Shown in pieces: positions 18,966 through 27,410 of a DNA stretch of 64,000 bases; positions within the stretch are counted from its first letter, which is position 1; each line of letters begins with the position of its first letter. Below the pieces are notes generated by a model, which saw only the letters and a program-made list of their open reading frames with translations, ran no database searches and had not been told where the DNA came from. Source of the stretch: an uncultured Oscillospiraceae bacterium (GTDB lineage: Bacteria; Bacillota; Clostridia; Oscillospirales; Ruminococcaceae); the NCBI GenBank assembly GCA_910586535.1, contig CAJUHS010000006.1, forward strand, positions 1-64,000. Reading direction: 5' to 3'. The translations under genes and the position numbers were made by a program.

Positions 18966-19022
18966 CAGTAGAAAAAGTTTTAGATTTGACTGTTTTGACT
19001 GTCATTTCCACTTTTTCTACTG
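18966..19022. repeat. 13-bp inverted repeat with 31-base loop, plus TGACTGT direct repeats
   Basis: Perfect arms at 18966-18978 and 19010-19022 (CAGTAGAAAAAGT and its complement), in the 240-base gap between the VRR-NUC and primase genes. The loop holds TGACTGTTTTGACTGTCA, two copies of TGACTGT 9 bases apart, and an ACCACTTTTTATA block nearby partly repeats the arm. It could be a leader hairpin of the VRR-NUC/helicase transcript or a replication-linked site; the sequence alone does not decide. Confidence 0.6.
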
Positions 19023-19067
19023 CTACTTCTATAAAAGGACTATCACGCCTTGCACAAGCATCACTGC

Positions 19068-21365
19068 TTATTCAAGAAAGTCCTGACCTTCCTTCATGCA
19101 CAAGCCATAAATGAATGAGCCCTTATTCGTTTTGCGTCTAACATATCCGGCCTTTTCAATCGCACCATAAAAATCTGTAGTGCTTCTGATATACTCACCA
19201 TTTAACATGCAGTGCGCACGATACGCCTGATAAAACTCTCCGGATTTTACACCAGAAGTGTTGTCCGCCTTTTCGCAGCATTCATCTAAGAACTGGCCAA
19301 GCCAGTCATTATCCTCGCGGTATGCTTTGACTGCCTCCTCAACCACCTTAGGCTGTTTCGTTTTGAAGTCCGCTGCAATGGCCTTCTGTGCACCCTCGAT
19401 AACCCAGCTCATAATGTAACCGCCGGCGTTATCAAACAGGTAGTCAGCGTAGTTCTTAATATCGGAAGCACCGGTAATCTTCGCATTGAAGGGGATAACC
19501 ACCAAACGACGCCAGATACCATCATCATTGGCACCGACCTTTGGCAGGTGGTTGGTGTACAGCACCAGCGTATGAGAAGGCACAAATGAAAACGGATCCT
19601 TGTACTTTTTCTCAGCCTGAATTTCATCAGTCGAGCAAAGCTGTTTTACCGTTGCGGTATTCAGGCGCATACCTTCCTCCATTTCAGACGCAATGATGAG
19701 GCGCTTGCCCTTAAGCTCGGCCATTTCCGGCTTCACGTTACGCTTGCAGTTCATGGTGAGAGCCTCCGCAGAAATCTTACCTGCATAATTGCCAAGCACA
19801 CGATAGATGGTATTCCAGAACGTACTTTTACCATTAGCACCGCCGCCATAAGCGATAATCATATGCTCCTGGAACACTTTACCCACTGCCGCTTCACCAA
19901 CAGTGATTTGTACATAATCGATAAGCTCTTTGTCACCTAAGAAGAAGGTACCCAAAGCTTCCTCCCAGATTTTCTTACCCGCACCAGAAGGCGAGCAGGC
20001 GGTAATCTTCGTAATAAGGTCCTCTGAGCGATGGTCTCTGCTGCCGGCCATTCCTTTTTCCATATCCACCGTTGACTCCGGTGTGTTAATGAGGAACGGA
20101 TTCTTATCCAAGTCAGAAACATTGATGGAAAACATCGGCTTTGCAGCATTTAATGTGGAAACGATATATTTGTAATCTCTGCGCTTTTGTACGAACTTCA
20201 AATAGGTCTTTGCACCAAGCAGCATGAAGTACAGCTTCATGAGCTTTGGAGTATCACACATTTTTTCTAAATCCTTACCACCGGCTCTTGCAGTAACCTC
20301 ATCAACACCTGCAGTAACCAGCGCTTTTACTGCTACTTCCACAGCATCCTCTGCATCAGCAAGCTGCAAATCTAAAAATTCTTCTGTTGCGCCAACCGCT
20401 AACTGCTTATCTTCACGCCAGCAATCACCGTCGTATCTTAAATAATCTGTGGCATTGGTAAACTTCAGCCCGTTTCCATATTCACGAGTCAGCACCTTCG
20501 CTTCACCAATATCGGAGTAATCCTCCGGCTTCAAGGAAGCTGCGCCAAACTCATCGTTATATTCCTCAGGCGGCACATAGCCTTCCGCTGTCATAACCTT
20601 CTTTCTATAAAAGCCTGTTGCACTGTTCCAAATGGTCGCTACTTCTTCTTTAGGAAGAGGCGGATCACATTTTGCAACGTACTCCATGAAAACTTCAAAA
20701 GCTCTATCATCCTTGAGACCATATTTTTTAAGGATACGGCCAGCATAATGGCTGAGCGTTTTATTACGACTACCTTCCAAGATAGGACCAGAATGTGTCG
20801 GTGCATCAAATTCTTCTTCAGAAGCATCCTCTACCAAAACACCGTCTTCAAGCTCGTCCATAATACTCATCCAGCCTTCATGCCAGGTAATCTCGTCAGC
20901 CTCACAGCCAAATAAGAAACGAGCTGCGTCAAGCGCATTGCTATCAAAGAAGGGATACAGCTTTGCCAGTGTTTCCTTTACCTTTGCATAGCTTTCTGCA
21001 TCGTTAATTGGCGCAACCGGAAACATCACATGAAATCTTGGCGCCGCAGGGAGTTTACCTTTTGGCAGCATATGATGGCGACTTGGTGCCAAACAGTAAT
21101 CAATGTCCGGGAAAAGTTCGTCCATCTTATCTGCTGTTATAAACTCCAGCGCATTTTCTGTGTGGTCATTGTCCACGTCCATGACGATAACGTCAGATGA
21201 AATAAAATTGTCCTTGCTTCTATAGTTATCTTTATAGGAAGCGCAGACATGGTCTTTTTTGACTGCCTCCTGCAACACCTGTGGACTATCGACTTCTACC
21301 TTATAGGGATAATCGCAGTTCGCAGCATTTCCAGTGCAGCTCGCTGTGTAAATAACAAATTTCAT
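19068..21365 (-). CDS. Phage primase-helicase (D5-type)
   Basis: 765 residues. The N-terminal part (about 1-150) resembles an archaeo-eukaryotic primase (VIVMDVDNDH and PRFHVMFPVA carry candidate catalytic acids and histidine). The central D5_N region (YLRYDGDCWREDKQ) leads to an SF3 helicase with Walker A IAYGGGANGKSTFWNTI near residue 500, Walker B-like LKGKRLIIASEME, and a sensor LVLYTNHLPKVGANDDGIWRR. A winged-helix-like end follows. It starts and elongates phage replication. It abuts the upstream gene's stop by one base. Intact. Confidence 0.92.
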   Translation of the reverse strand: MKFVIYTASCTGNAANCDYPYKVEVDSPQVLQEAVKKDHVCASYKDNYRSKDNFISSDVIVMDVDNDHTENALEFITADKMDELFPDIDYCLAPSRHHMLPKGKLPAAPRFHVMFPVAPINDAESYAKVKETLAKLYPFFDSNALDAARFLFGCEADEITWHEGWMSIMDELEDGVLVEDASEEEFDAPTHSGPILEGSRNKTLSHYAGRILKKYGLKDDRAFEVFMEYVAKCDPPLPKEEVATIWNSATGFYRKKVMTAEGYVPPEEYNDEFGAASLKPEDYSDIGEAKVLTREYGNGLKFTNATDYLRYDGDCWREDKQLAVGATEEFLDLQLADAEDAVEVAVKALVTAGVDEVTARAGGKDLEKMCDTPKLMKLYFMLLGAKTYLKFVQKRRDYKYIVSTLNAAKPMFSINVSDLDKNPFLINTPESTVDMEKGMAGSRDHRSEDLITKITACSPSGAGKKIWEEALGTFFLGDKELIDYVQITVGEAAVGKVFQEHMIIAYGGGANGKSTFWNTIYRVLGNYAGKISAEALTMNCKRNVKPEMAELKGKRLIIASEMEEGMRLNTATVKQLCSTDEIQAEKKYKDPFSFVPSHTLVLYTNHLPKVGANDDGIWRRLVVIPFNAKITGASDIKNYADYLFDNAGGYIMSWVIEGAQKAIAADFKTKQPKVVEEAVKAYREDNDWLGQFLDECCEKADNTSGVKSGEFYQAYRAHCMLNGEYIRSTTDFYGAIEKAGYVRRKTNKGSFIYGLCMKEGQDFLE

Positions 21366-21815
21366 TTAACAATCCTCCTGCATTCTCTCTGGCCCAATCT
21401 CCAGAGCTTGATTTGTTTCTTTGCACACACTGTCGAAATATCTGATTTTCTTACGGTGCTTCTTTGCCTTAGCAATCTCCATGCGCATTCCCTTGGAGGC
21501 TTCATCACCGAATACCCAAAGCTCATCGCACTTGCCGAGGAAAACCATATCCATGAACATTGCAAGCTCGCGTTCACTGTCCTCGTGCATATACAAAGGA
21601 AGCAACAAATGTGGCGCCAGCGGTATCGCACCCTGGTCCACTGCAAATCTGCTATAACGCTTTGCAGCTTCTGTGTTGGTAACCGTATCGCCGGAATACT
21701 TCGAGCAGATATACACCAGCGGCAGATACTTCTTTTCCGCCTTCGTTACGTTTGCGATTGCTATGGCTGCAGTTGGATCTGGATAGCCTTCCTGATTCAA
21801 ACCGTATACGTTCAT
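21366..21815 (-). CDS. DUF4406/DUF7768-like nucleoside-deoxyribosyltransferase-fold protein
   Basis: About 149 residues from ATG 21815 (AGGAGTGTGAGGGCG upstream). It has the fold seen in nucleoside 2-deoxyribosyltransferase relatives: YLPLVYICSKYSGD at the start of the Rossmann-like core, HLLLPLYMHEDSERELAM mid-way, and CDELWVFGDEASKGMRMEIAKAKKHRK. Phage copies precede the primase in several clostridial prophages. Whether it acts on nucleotides is not known; the fold only suggests it. Confidence 0.7.
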   Translation of the reverse strand: MNVYGLNQEGYPDPTAAIAIANVTKAEKKYLPLVYICSKYSGDTVTNTEAAKRYSRFAVDQGAIPLAPHLLLPLYMHEDSERELAMFMDMVFLGKCDELWVFGDEASKGMRMEIAKAKKHRKKIRYFDSVCKETNQALEIGPERMQEDC

Positions 21816-21932
21816 CGCCCTCACACTCCTTTCGTTAAAAGATAGAAGTTTTTTCTTCTTCAACTTCCTAAGGGGATTTGTGAGGGTGAATTCCGGTGTT
21901 TCAAAAAAATTTCTTGATTTTCTTTAAAAACG

Positions 21933-21980
21933 TAGACAAGGCACCCTGGTATATGATATTATGATTGTAGAACAGGTGCC
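21933..21980 (+). promoter_or_regulatory. Early promoter with GGCACC/GGTGCC operator-like inverted repeat
   Basis: The divergent gap between the minus-strand replication genes and the plus-strand early cluster contains TAGACA (21933-21938) and TATTAT (21957-21962) 18 bases apart. An inverted repeat (GGCACC at 21940-21945, GGTGCC at 21975-21980, with nearly matching CTG/CAG extensions) encloses the -10. That is the layout of a repressor-controlled promoter. No repressor gene for it was found in the window. Confidence 0.5.
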
Positions 21981-22009
21981 CTAGACTATTTGAAAGCGAG
22001 GATTTTATT

Positions 22010-22381
22010 ATGGAAAAGAAAATAGTAAAACTCACATTAAGCAAAGAAGCTTATGACGAACTTGAATCTCTTGCGAAAGAAAGCCATCAAAGCATTCAGG
22101 ATTACATCAGAAGTAAGGTGTTTGGTGAATCAATCTTTACAGTTGATGAGGCTGTAAAAAGAATTCAATCCGGTAATTTCGATGATACTGAACTTTATCC
22201 GGATGGTTTTGAACTCCCTGACGTATATGGTTCAGACTGGACAATTCCAAGAGGGCCTGCCGGCGTGTTCGGCAAAAATTTTTATAACTTTGTAGAGGAC
22301 AATCCTGATTTAGGGATTAAATTTAAAGATATGGGTAAATACGGCCGCCGCGCAGTTTACACTTATAAGAAGGGAGATTAA
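22010..22381 (+). CDS. DUF1413 domain protein with ribbon-helix-helix-like N-terminus
   Basis: 123 residues. Residues 1-40 (KIVKLTLSKEAYDELESLAKESHQSIQDYIRSKV) look like a ribbon-helix-helix/antitoxin-type DNA-binding segment. The second half (WTIPRGPAGVFGKNFYNFVEDNP, IKFKDMGKYGRRAVYTYKK) is a DUF1413 domain, a small fold with a conserved GxFGKxF loop. First gene of the plus-strand early cluster, behind the operator-like repeat, so possibly regulatory. A toxin partner is not evident. Confidence 0.7.
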   Translation: MEKKIVKLTLSKEAYDELESLAKESHQSIQDYIRSKVFGESIFTVDEAVKRIQSGNFDDTELYPDGFELPDVYGSDWTIPRGPAGVFGKNFYNFVEDNPDLGIKFKDMGKYGRRAVYTYKKGD

Positions 22382-22384
22382 TCT

Positions 22385-22582
22385 ATGAACTATCGAATCA
22401 GACGCGCTATCGAAAGATACATTCAAGCTAACGGGCAACAGTACACACGTGATGTAATCGCTCTGTTTGCTAAGCACTTCAATACAACTAAACAGTGTAT
22501 CAGCGGCAATATTAGCTGTATGAAATGCCGCGAGCAAAGCATCGACATTATTCCAAATAAACCACACAACATCATGTACTAA
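22385..22582 (+). CDS. Small helix-turn-helix-like protein
   Basis: 65 residues, starting 3 bases after the DUF1413 gene's stop. IRRAIERYIQANGQQYTRDVIALFAKHFNTTKQCISGNISCM reads like a winged-helix segment in which a helix-turn-helix binds DNA. Two cysteines (CMKCRE) follow. The short spacing suggests co-transcription and perhaps a joint regulatory role. Family not identified. Confidence 0.6.
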   Translation: MNYRIRRAIERYIQANGQQYTRDVIALFAKHFNTTKQCISGNISCMKCREQSIDIIPNKPHNIMY

Positions 22583-22598
22583 TAAGAATCAACTTCGG

Positions 22599-22627
22599 CC
22601 AGCAGGTAATTCTGCTGGTCATTTTTT
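22599..22627 (+). terminator. Rho-independent terminator
   Basis: CCAGCAG-GTAATT-CTGCTGG stem-loop followed by TCATTTTTT, just after the small HTH gene. Separates the DUF1413 pair from the next early genes. Confidence 0.75.
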
Positions 22628-22764
22628 ATGCAAGGTCAAATCGCTTCCTTATATAAAGCGAAGTGGCCTGGCATTTTTATTTTCATTTATCCCGGAATTT
22701 GACTCTCCGCTTTCCCTTAGGAAGTTAGAAAGGCAAAAGCCGATCGGAAAGCGAGGTTGAGACT

Positions 22765-22926
22765 ATGGTAACCACAAGAGAAAAAGCCAGTCCTATTGAC
22801 GCCACTGATGAAGAGTTGATTGATACGCTCATTGCCATCAGCGTCGTAGCAAAAAGACTGGCTTCCAATCTAAGACAAAAATCGACAAAAGAAAGTGAGG
22901 ATGTGTCAAATGACAAAGACGAATGA
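22765..22926 (+). CDS. Small acidic/helical phage protein
   Basis: 53 residues: MVTTREKASPIDATDEELID, then a helix TLIAISVVAKRLASNL and a charged tail. The gap 22,628-22,764 before it has a GCGAGG ribosome-site-like stretch and no other frame. Its end overlaps the next start by 17 bases. Similar tiny proteins head the DUF2800-DUF2815-polymerase cluster in gut Firmicutes prophages; function unknown. Confidence 0.55.
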   Translation: MVTTREKASPIDATDEELIDTLIAISVVAKRLASNLRQKSTKESEDVSNDKDE

Positions 22927-23077
22927 AGTAAGTGAAGCGTTAGATAACGTAATCGCAAAAGGAGACGACTTCCTTGGTAAAGCAAAAGACTTTATTGCTG
23001 CTGTAGAAATTCTGCTTGTTGCAGCAACCGGTTTGAAGGTCCTCCTTGATAAGAATGGAGGTAATCAACATGAGTAA
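22910..23077 (+). CDS. Small phage protein with hydrophobic C-terminal helix
   Basis: 55 residues from ATG 22910. An amphipathic first half (SEALDNVIAKGDDFLGKAKDF) is followed by a hydrophobic helix (IAAVEILLVAATGLKVLL). It overlaps both neighbours slightly, so it is likely translated in a coupled series. Function unknown. Confidence 0.55.
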   Translation: MTKTNEVSEALDNVIAKGDDFLGKAKDFIAAVEILLVAATGLKVLLDKNGGNQHE

Positions 23078-23408
23078 GATGTCAAACCTGGACCTGATAT
23101 TAGATGAAATGATCACTGCTGGTCAAAAGATGATTGAAGCTGCTACTGCTTTAAGAGAAATGTTCTCGGAAACCGCGGCACCTGAAAAGGCGACAGAAGC
23201 CCCTGTAAAAGAAGCATCTCCAGAACCTGAAGTTAAAAAGTATACCTTCCAGGAGGTACGCGGCATTATGGCCAGCCTCTCTGGTAAAGGCAAAAAGGCT
23301 GAAGCAAAAGCTCTCTTAACCAAATACGGTGCTTCCCGTTTAAGTGAAGTAAAAGAAGCCGACTATGCTGCTTTGGTGGCTGAGGCCGAGGTGATACTCA
23401 ATGGCTAA
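23070..23408 (+). CDS. Phage protein with SAP-like C-terminal segment
   Basis: 112 residues from ATG 23070 (GGAGGT upstream). The N-terminal helix (LDLILDEMITAGQKMIEAATALREMF) and a proline/glutamate-rich linker precede a C-terminal helical unit (FQEVRGIMASLSGKGKKAEAKALLTKYGASRLSEVKEADY) recalling SAP/rRNA-biogenesis-like motifs seen in phage accessory proteins. Overlaps the DUF2800 gene by 8 bases. Probably nucleic-acid related, by inference. Confidence 0.6.
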   Translation: MSKMSNLDLILDEMITAGQKMIEAATALREMFSETAAPEKATEAPVKEASPEPEVKKYTFQEVRGIMASLSGKGKKAEAKALLTKYGASRLSEVKEADYAALVAEAEVILNG

Positions 23409-24495
23409 GCACGCATTCCTTTCGGCCTCTGCTTCACACCGCTGGATTAACTGCCCGCCCTCCGCAAAGCTATGCGAAAGTATCCGAGATGAATCTTCAC
23501 CTTACGCCAAGGAAGGCACTGACTGTCATGAGTTATGTGCTTACCTTGTAGAAAAAGCCTTAGGAAAAGAAGTCACAGATCCAACTGGAAACCTTACCTA
23601 CTACAACGGTGAAATGCAAAACTGCGCTGAGGAATACTGCAGCTACGTACTTGAGCAATATGAAAAGGCCAAAGAATACTGCAGCGATCCAATGATATTC
23701 ATTGAGCAGCGTTTGGACTTCTCCCGCTGGGTAGAAAATGGATTTGGAACCGGTGACTGCGTCATTATCGCTGATGAAGTGCTTCACATTATCGACTACA
23801 AGCATGGCCTTGGCGTCCTGGTAGAAAGTGAAGGCAACACCCAAATGATGTGTTATGCCCTCGGCGCCTTAGAAGCCTTCGAGGATTTATACGACATCAA
23901 CTGTATCGAAATGACAATCTTCCAGCCGCGTCGTGAGAACGTCTCCACCAGCACCATCAGTAAGGACGAGATCCTCACTTGGGCTACAGAGGTTTTAATG
24001 CCAACCGCTGCACTTGCCTATGAAGGCAAAGGTGAATTCAAAGCTGGCGACCACTGCCAGTTCTGCAAAGTAAAAGCGACTTGTAGAAAACGTGCCGAGA
24101 CCAATCTTGAGCTTGCAAAATACGATTTTGAGATTGCTGCTATCCTGCCGCGAATCGACCAACTCATCTCCTGGGGAAACGACATCAAAGAGCACGCACT
24201 TTCAAAGGCCCAAGCCGGCACCCACTTCGATGGCTTTAAGCTGGTGGAAGGCAGAAGCAATCGTAAATACACAGACGAAGCTGCAGTTGCTGCTACGGTA
24301 ACAGAGGCGGGCTTCGATCCATACGAGAAGAAGCTACTCGGCATCACTGCAATGAGCTCACTTCTTGGAAAGAAACAATTTGAACAGCTATTAGGCGGAC
24401 TAGTATATAAGCCGCCAGGTAAACCCGCACTGGTTCCTGAGTCCGATAAGAGACCGGCCATGAACACAGCTGCAGATGATTTTAATGACAATTAA
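23401..24495 (+). CDS. DUF2800 Cas4/RecB-like nuclease family protein
   Basis: 364 residues. The opening AFLSASASHRWINCPPSAKLCES is diagnostic of DUF2800, a PD-(D/E)XK nuclease-like family of phages. Candidate active-site elements are GTGDCVIIADEVLHIIDYKHG (D...DYK) near residues 120-140 and a cysteine cluster (CQFCKVKATCRKRAE) near 220 that could hold an iron-sulfur centre as in Cas4/AddB. It is always encoded with DUF2815 and the phage polymerase, implying a role in replication or recombination. Intact. Confidence 0.85.
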   Translation: MAKHAFLSASASHRWINCPPSAKLCESIRDESSPYAKEGTDCHELCAYLVEKALGKEVTDPTGNLTYYNGEMQNCAEEYCSYVLEQYEKAKEYCSDPMIFIEQRLDFSRWVENGFGTGDCVIIADEVLHIIDYKHGLGVLVESEGNTQMMCYALGALEAFEDLYDINCIEMTIFQPRRENVSTSTISKDEILTWATEVLMPTAALAYEGKGEFKAGDHCQFCKVKATCRKRAETNLELAKYDFEIAAILPRIDQLISWGNDIKEHALSKAQAGTHFDGFKLVEGRSNRKYTDEAAVAATVTEAGFDPYEKKLLGITAMSSLLGKKQFEQLLGGLVYKPPGKPALVPESDKRPAMNTAADDFNDN

Positions 24496-24510
24496 TAGGA
24501 GGAAAAAATT

Positions 24511-25074
24511 ATGTCTAAAATTGCAAACCCTACAAAAGTTATAACTGGTGTAAACACAAGATGGTCCTACGCTAACGTATGGGATCCTAAGTCAATCAAC
24601 GGAGGCGCACCTAAGTACAGCGTATCCCTTATCATTCCTAAGTCTGATACGGTAACCGTAAACAAGATTAAGGCTGCTATCCAGGCTGCTTACGAGGAAG
24701 GTGAATCCAAGCTCAAAGGCACTGCAAAGGTGTGTCCTGCATTGGGTGTTATTAAAACTCCTCTTCGTGATGGTGACAAAGAACGTCCTGGGGATGAGGC
24801 CTATGCCAACAGCTACTTCATTAATGCAAACTCTGCTACAGCACCTGGTATCGTAGACGCTGACCGTCAGCCTATCCTTGACCGCTCAGAAGTATACAGC
24901 GGTGTGTATGGTAGAGCTTCTATCAATCTTTACGCCTTCAACTCCAACGGAAATCGCGGTATCGCTTGCGGCCTTAACAACCTTCAGAAGATTCGTGACG
25001 GTGAGCCTCTTGGTGGTAAAGCCAGGGCTGAGGATGATTTTGCTACTGAAGAAGACGATGATTTCTTGAGCTAA
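24511..25074 (+). CDS. DUF2815 single-stranded DNA-binding-like protein
   Basis: 187 residues with AGGAGG just before the ATG. IANPTKVITGVNTRWSYANV and KYSVSLIIPKSDTVTV open an OB-like beta-barrel. The middle DGDKERPGDEAYANSYFINANS and SEVYSGVYGRASINLYAFNS are conserved DUF2815 blocks, and the acidic tail (EEDDDFLS) resembles the C-terminal tips of SSB proteins. Probably the phage SSB acting with DUF2800 and the polymerase. Intact. Confidence 0.85.
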   Translation: MSKIANPTKVITGVNTRWSYANVWDPKSINGGAPKYSVSLIIPKSDTVTVNKIKAAIQAAYEEGESKLKGTAKVCPALGVIKTPLRDGDKERPGDEAYANSYFINANSATAPGIVDADRQPILDRSEVYSGVYGRASINLYAFNSNGNRGIACGLNNLQKIRDGEPLGGKARAEDDFATEEDDDFLS

Positions 25075-25090
25075 GGAACAATATAAACCT

Positions 25091-25119
25091 GACTGGCAGT
25101 GGTATCCCTGCTGCCAGTC
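25091..25119 (+). terminator. Stem-loop after the DUF2815 gene
   Basis: GACTGGCAG and CTGCCAGTC form a perfect 9-bp stem with an 11-base loop. No T-run follows, so it may stabilise or attenuate the mRNA and not fully stop transcription. Confidence 0.5.
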
Positions 25120-25144
25120 ATCTAAGAAAAAGTGAGGTATTAAA

Positions 25145-25318
25145 ATGACAAGCTTAGAACATACAATGCTTTATATGTGCTTCGGCGCTATGACTGGCTG
25201 GATGCTTTGCAGTCTTGGTTTCATCATTGCTGACATCATACACACTGTAAAAAGAAAAATTAGAGAGCGTCGTGAAAAGAAGCAGTTAGAAGCAAACGAA
25301 AAAACTGATAACGAGTAA
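25145..25318 (+). CDS. Small single-pass membrane protein
   Basis: 57 residues from ATG 25145 with GTGAGG upstream. One membrane segment (about residues 8-33: MLYMCFGAMTGWMLCSLGF) is followed by a very basic tail (KRKIRERREKKQ), predicting an N-out, C-in helix. Lies between DUF2815 and the polymerase. Unknown role; possibly membrane anchoring of replication, which is only a guess. Confidence 0.55.
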   Translation: MTSLEHTMLYMCFGAMTGWMLCSLGFIIADIIHTVKRKIRERREKKQLEANEKTDNE

Positions 25319-25376
25319 AAATGTGACGGGTGGCAGGGAAAAGGCTCTCTGCCACTTGTTTTATTGGAGGTTCAAT

Positions 25377-27354
25377 ATGAAAATACAAGAAATGTCCATA
25401 GACTTAGAAACATACAGTGATGTTGATATAAAGAAAGACGGCGTCTACAAATACGCTGAAGCCGATAATTTTGAAATACTGCTCTTTGCAGTTTCCATTA
25501 ACAACGGTCCTGTCGTTGTATATGACCTTGCCTGCGGTGACGTACTTCCAGAAGATATAATCGACGCTCTGGTTGATGATACCGTAACCAAGTGGGCCTT
25601 TAACGCAGTGTTTGAAAGAATCTGTATTTCCTATTGGTTAAAGAAGCATTATCCTGATAAATTCGAAAGCTACAGCATACCTGAAGATACTGTTGGTAAT
25701 TGAGTCTTGGCGCTGCACTATGATTTGGAGCGCTTATATGGGACTTCCGCTTTCATTGAAAGGCGCCGGTGCTGTACTTGACCTTAAGGACCAGAAAATG
25801 AAGGAAGGTAAAGACCTGATTCGTTACTTCTGCGTACCATGTAAACCTACAAAAAGCAATGGCGGCAGAACCCGTAATTTTCCTCATCACGCACCTGACA
25901 AATTGGCCCTCTTCAAAGAATACAATAAGCGCGACGTTGAAGTAGAAATGAGCATCAAAGAAAAGCTGCGCAAGTTCCCGGTACCCGAATTTGTCTGGGA
26001 AGAATATCACCTGGATCAGGTTATCAATGACAGAGGCATTCTTCTCGACATGCAGCTTGTAAAAAACGCAATCGCCTTTAATGAACGTTCTAAGAAAACT
26101 ATCTCTTCTCAAATGAAGGATATGACTGACCTTGATAATCCAAACAGCGTCGTACAGATGAAGGCTTGGTTATCTGAACAGGGCCTGGAAACAGATACCC
26201 TTGGTAAAAAAGCTGTTGCAGAACTTATCAAAGATGCACCAGATGACTTAGCACAGGTATTATCCCTTCGTCAGCAGCTTGCGAAAAGCTCTGTTAAAAA
26301 GTATCAGTCGATGGAAAATGCAGCACTTAAAGATAATCGTGCCAGAGGCATGTTTCAGTTTTATGGCGCCAACCGTACTGGTAGATGGGCTGGCCGCATC
26401 ATACAGTTACAGAACCTTCCGCAAAATCACATGAATGACCTTGCTGAAGCTAGAGAGCTTGTAAGAGTCGGTGATTATGATTCGCTGGAAATGCTCTATG
26501 ATGATATTCCGGACACCCTCTCACAGCTTATCCGTACTGCTTTTATTGCAAAGCCTGGATACAAATTTTATGTAGCTGACTTTAGTGCTATCGAAGCTCG
26601 TGTTATTGCGCATTTAGCAGGGGAAGCCTGGCGTCTTGAAACCTTCAAAGCCGGCGGTGATATTTACTGCGCTTCTGCTTCTAAGATGTTTCATGTACCT
26701 GTAGAAAAGCATGGTATCAACGGTCATCTTCGTCAAAAAGGTAAGATTGCTGAATTGGCCCTTGGTTATGGCGGAAGTGTCGGCGCACTAAAAGCTATGG
26801 GTGCTCTTGAAATGGGCATCCCTGAAGAAGAACTCCAGCCGCTGGTAACTGCCTGGCGTGAAGCAAATCCTAACATCGTATCTATGTGGTGGGATTTTGA
26901 CAACGCAATCAAAAACGCTGTTAAAATGCATAGCAGCACTGAATCACATGGTATTAAATTTACCTGGCGCAGCGGCATGTTATTCATTACTCTCCCGTCC
27001 GGAAGAAAGCTCATTTATATAAAACCAAAGATAGGCGAGAACCAGTTCGGCGGCTAGTCCGTAACCTACGAAGGCATCGGCGCCACAAAGAAATGGGAAC
27101 GTTTAGAAAGCTACAGACCGAAATTTGTAGAGAACGTCGTACAGTCTATTTCCAGAGACCTTTTGATGAACGCCATAAAAACGCTGTCCCACTGCTTTAT
27201 CTGCGGCCACGTACACGATGAAATCATCATCGAATGTTCCGATAAAGTTTCTCTCGATGTTTTATGCCAGCAGATGGCAAGAACCACGGACTGGATGCCG
27301 GATATCTTGCTTAGGGCCGATGGGTACGTAACTGAATTTTATAAGAAGGATTAA
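25377..27354 (+). pseudogene. Phage DNA polymerase (family A) with frameshift and amber codon
   Basis: Starts at ATG 25377. The N-terminal exonuclease begins SIDLETYSDVDIKKDG (ExoI). The frame stops at about 25703 after SIPEDTVGN and resumes one frame over at ESWRCTMIWSAYMGLPLSL, fitting an about 11-base deletion of a YLDP-type stretch. Polymerase motif A YVADFSAIEARVIAHLAGE and the motif B region (ALGYGGSVGAL) follow. Then TAG (27055-27057) interrupts NQFGG-SVTYEGIG in frame. The last part holds motif C (HVHDEIIIE) and ends at 27354. Both lesions fall inside conserved sequence, so the polymerase is very likely dead. Confidence 0.87.
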
Positions 27355-27402
27355 AAAACAGCAGCAACGGTATGTGCGCTTATACCATTGCTGCTGTTTT
27401 AA
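27355..27402. terminator. Bidirectional terminator between convergent genes
   Basis: A long stem (AACAGCAGCAACGGTAT against ATACCATTGCTGCTGTT) is flanked by A-rich and T-rich runs. It serves the plus-strand polymerase transcript and the minus-strand gene ending at 27411. Confidence 0.8.
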
Positions 27403-27410
27403 CTTATAAA

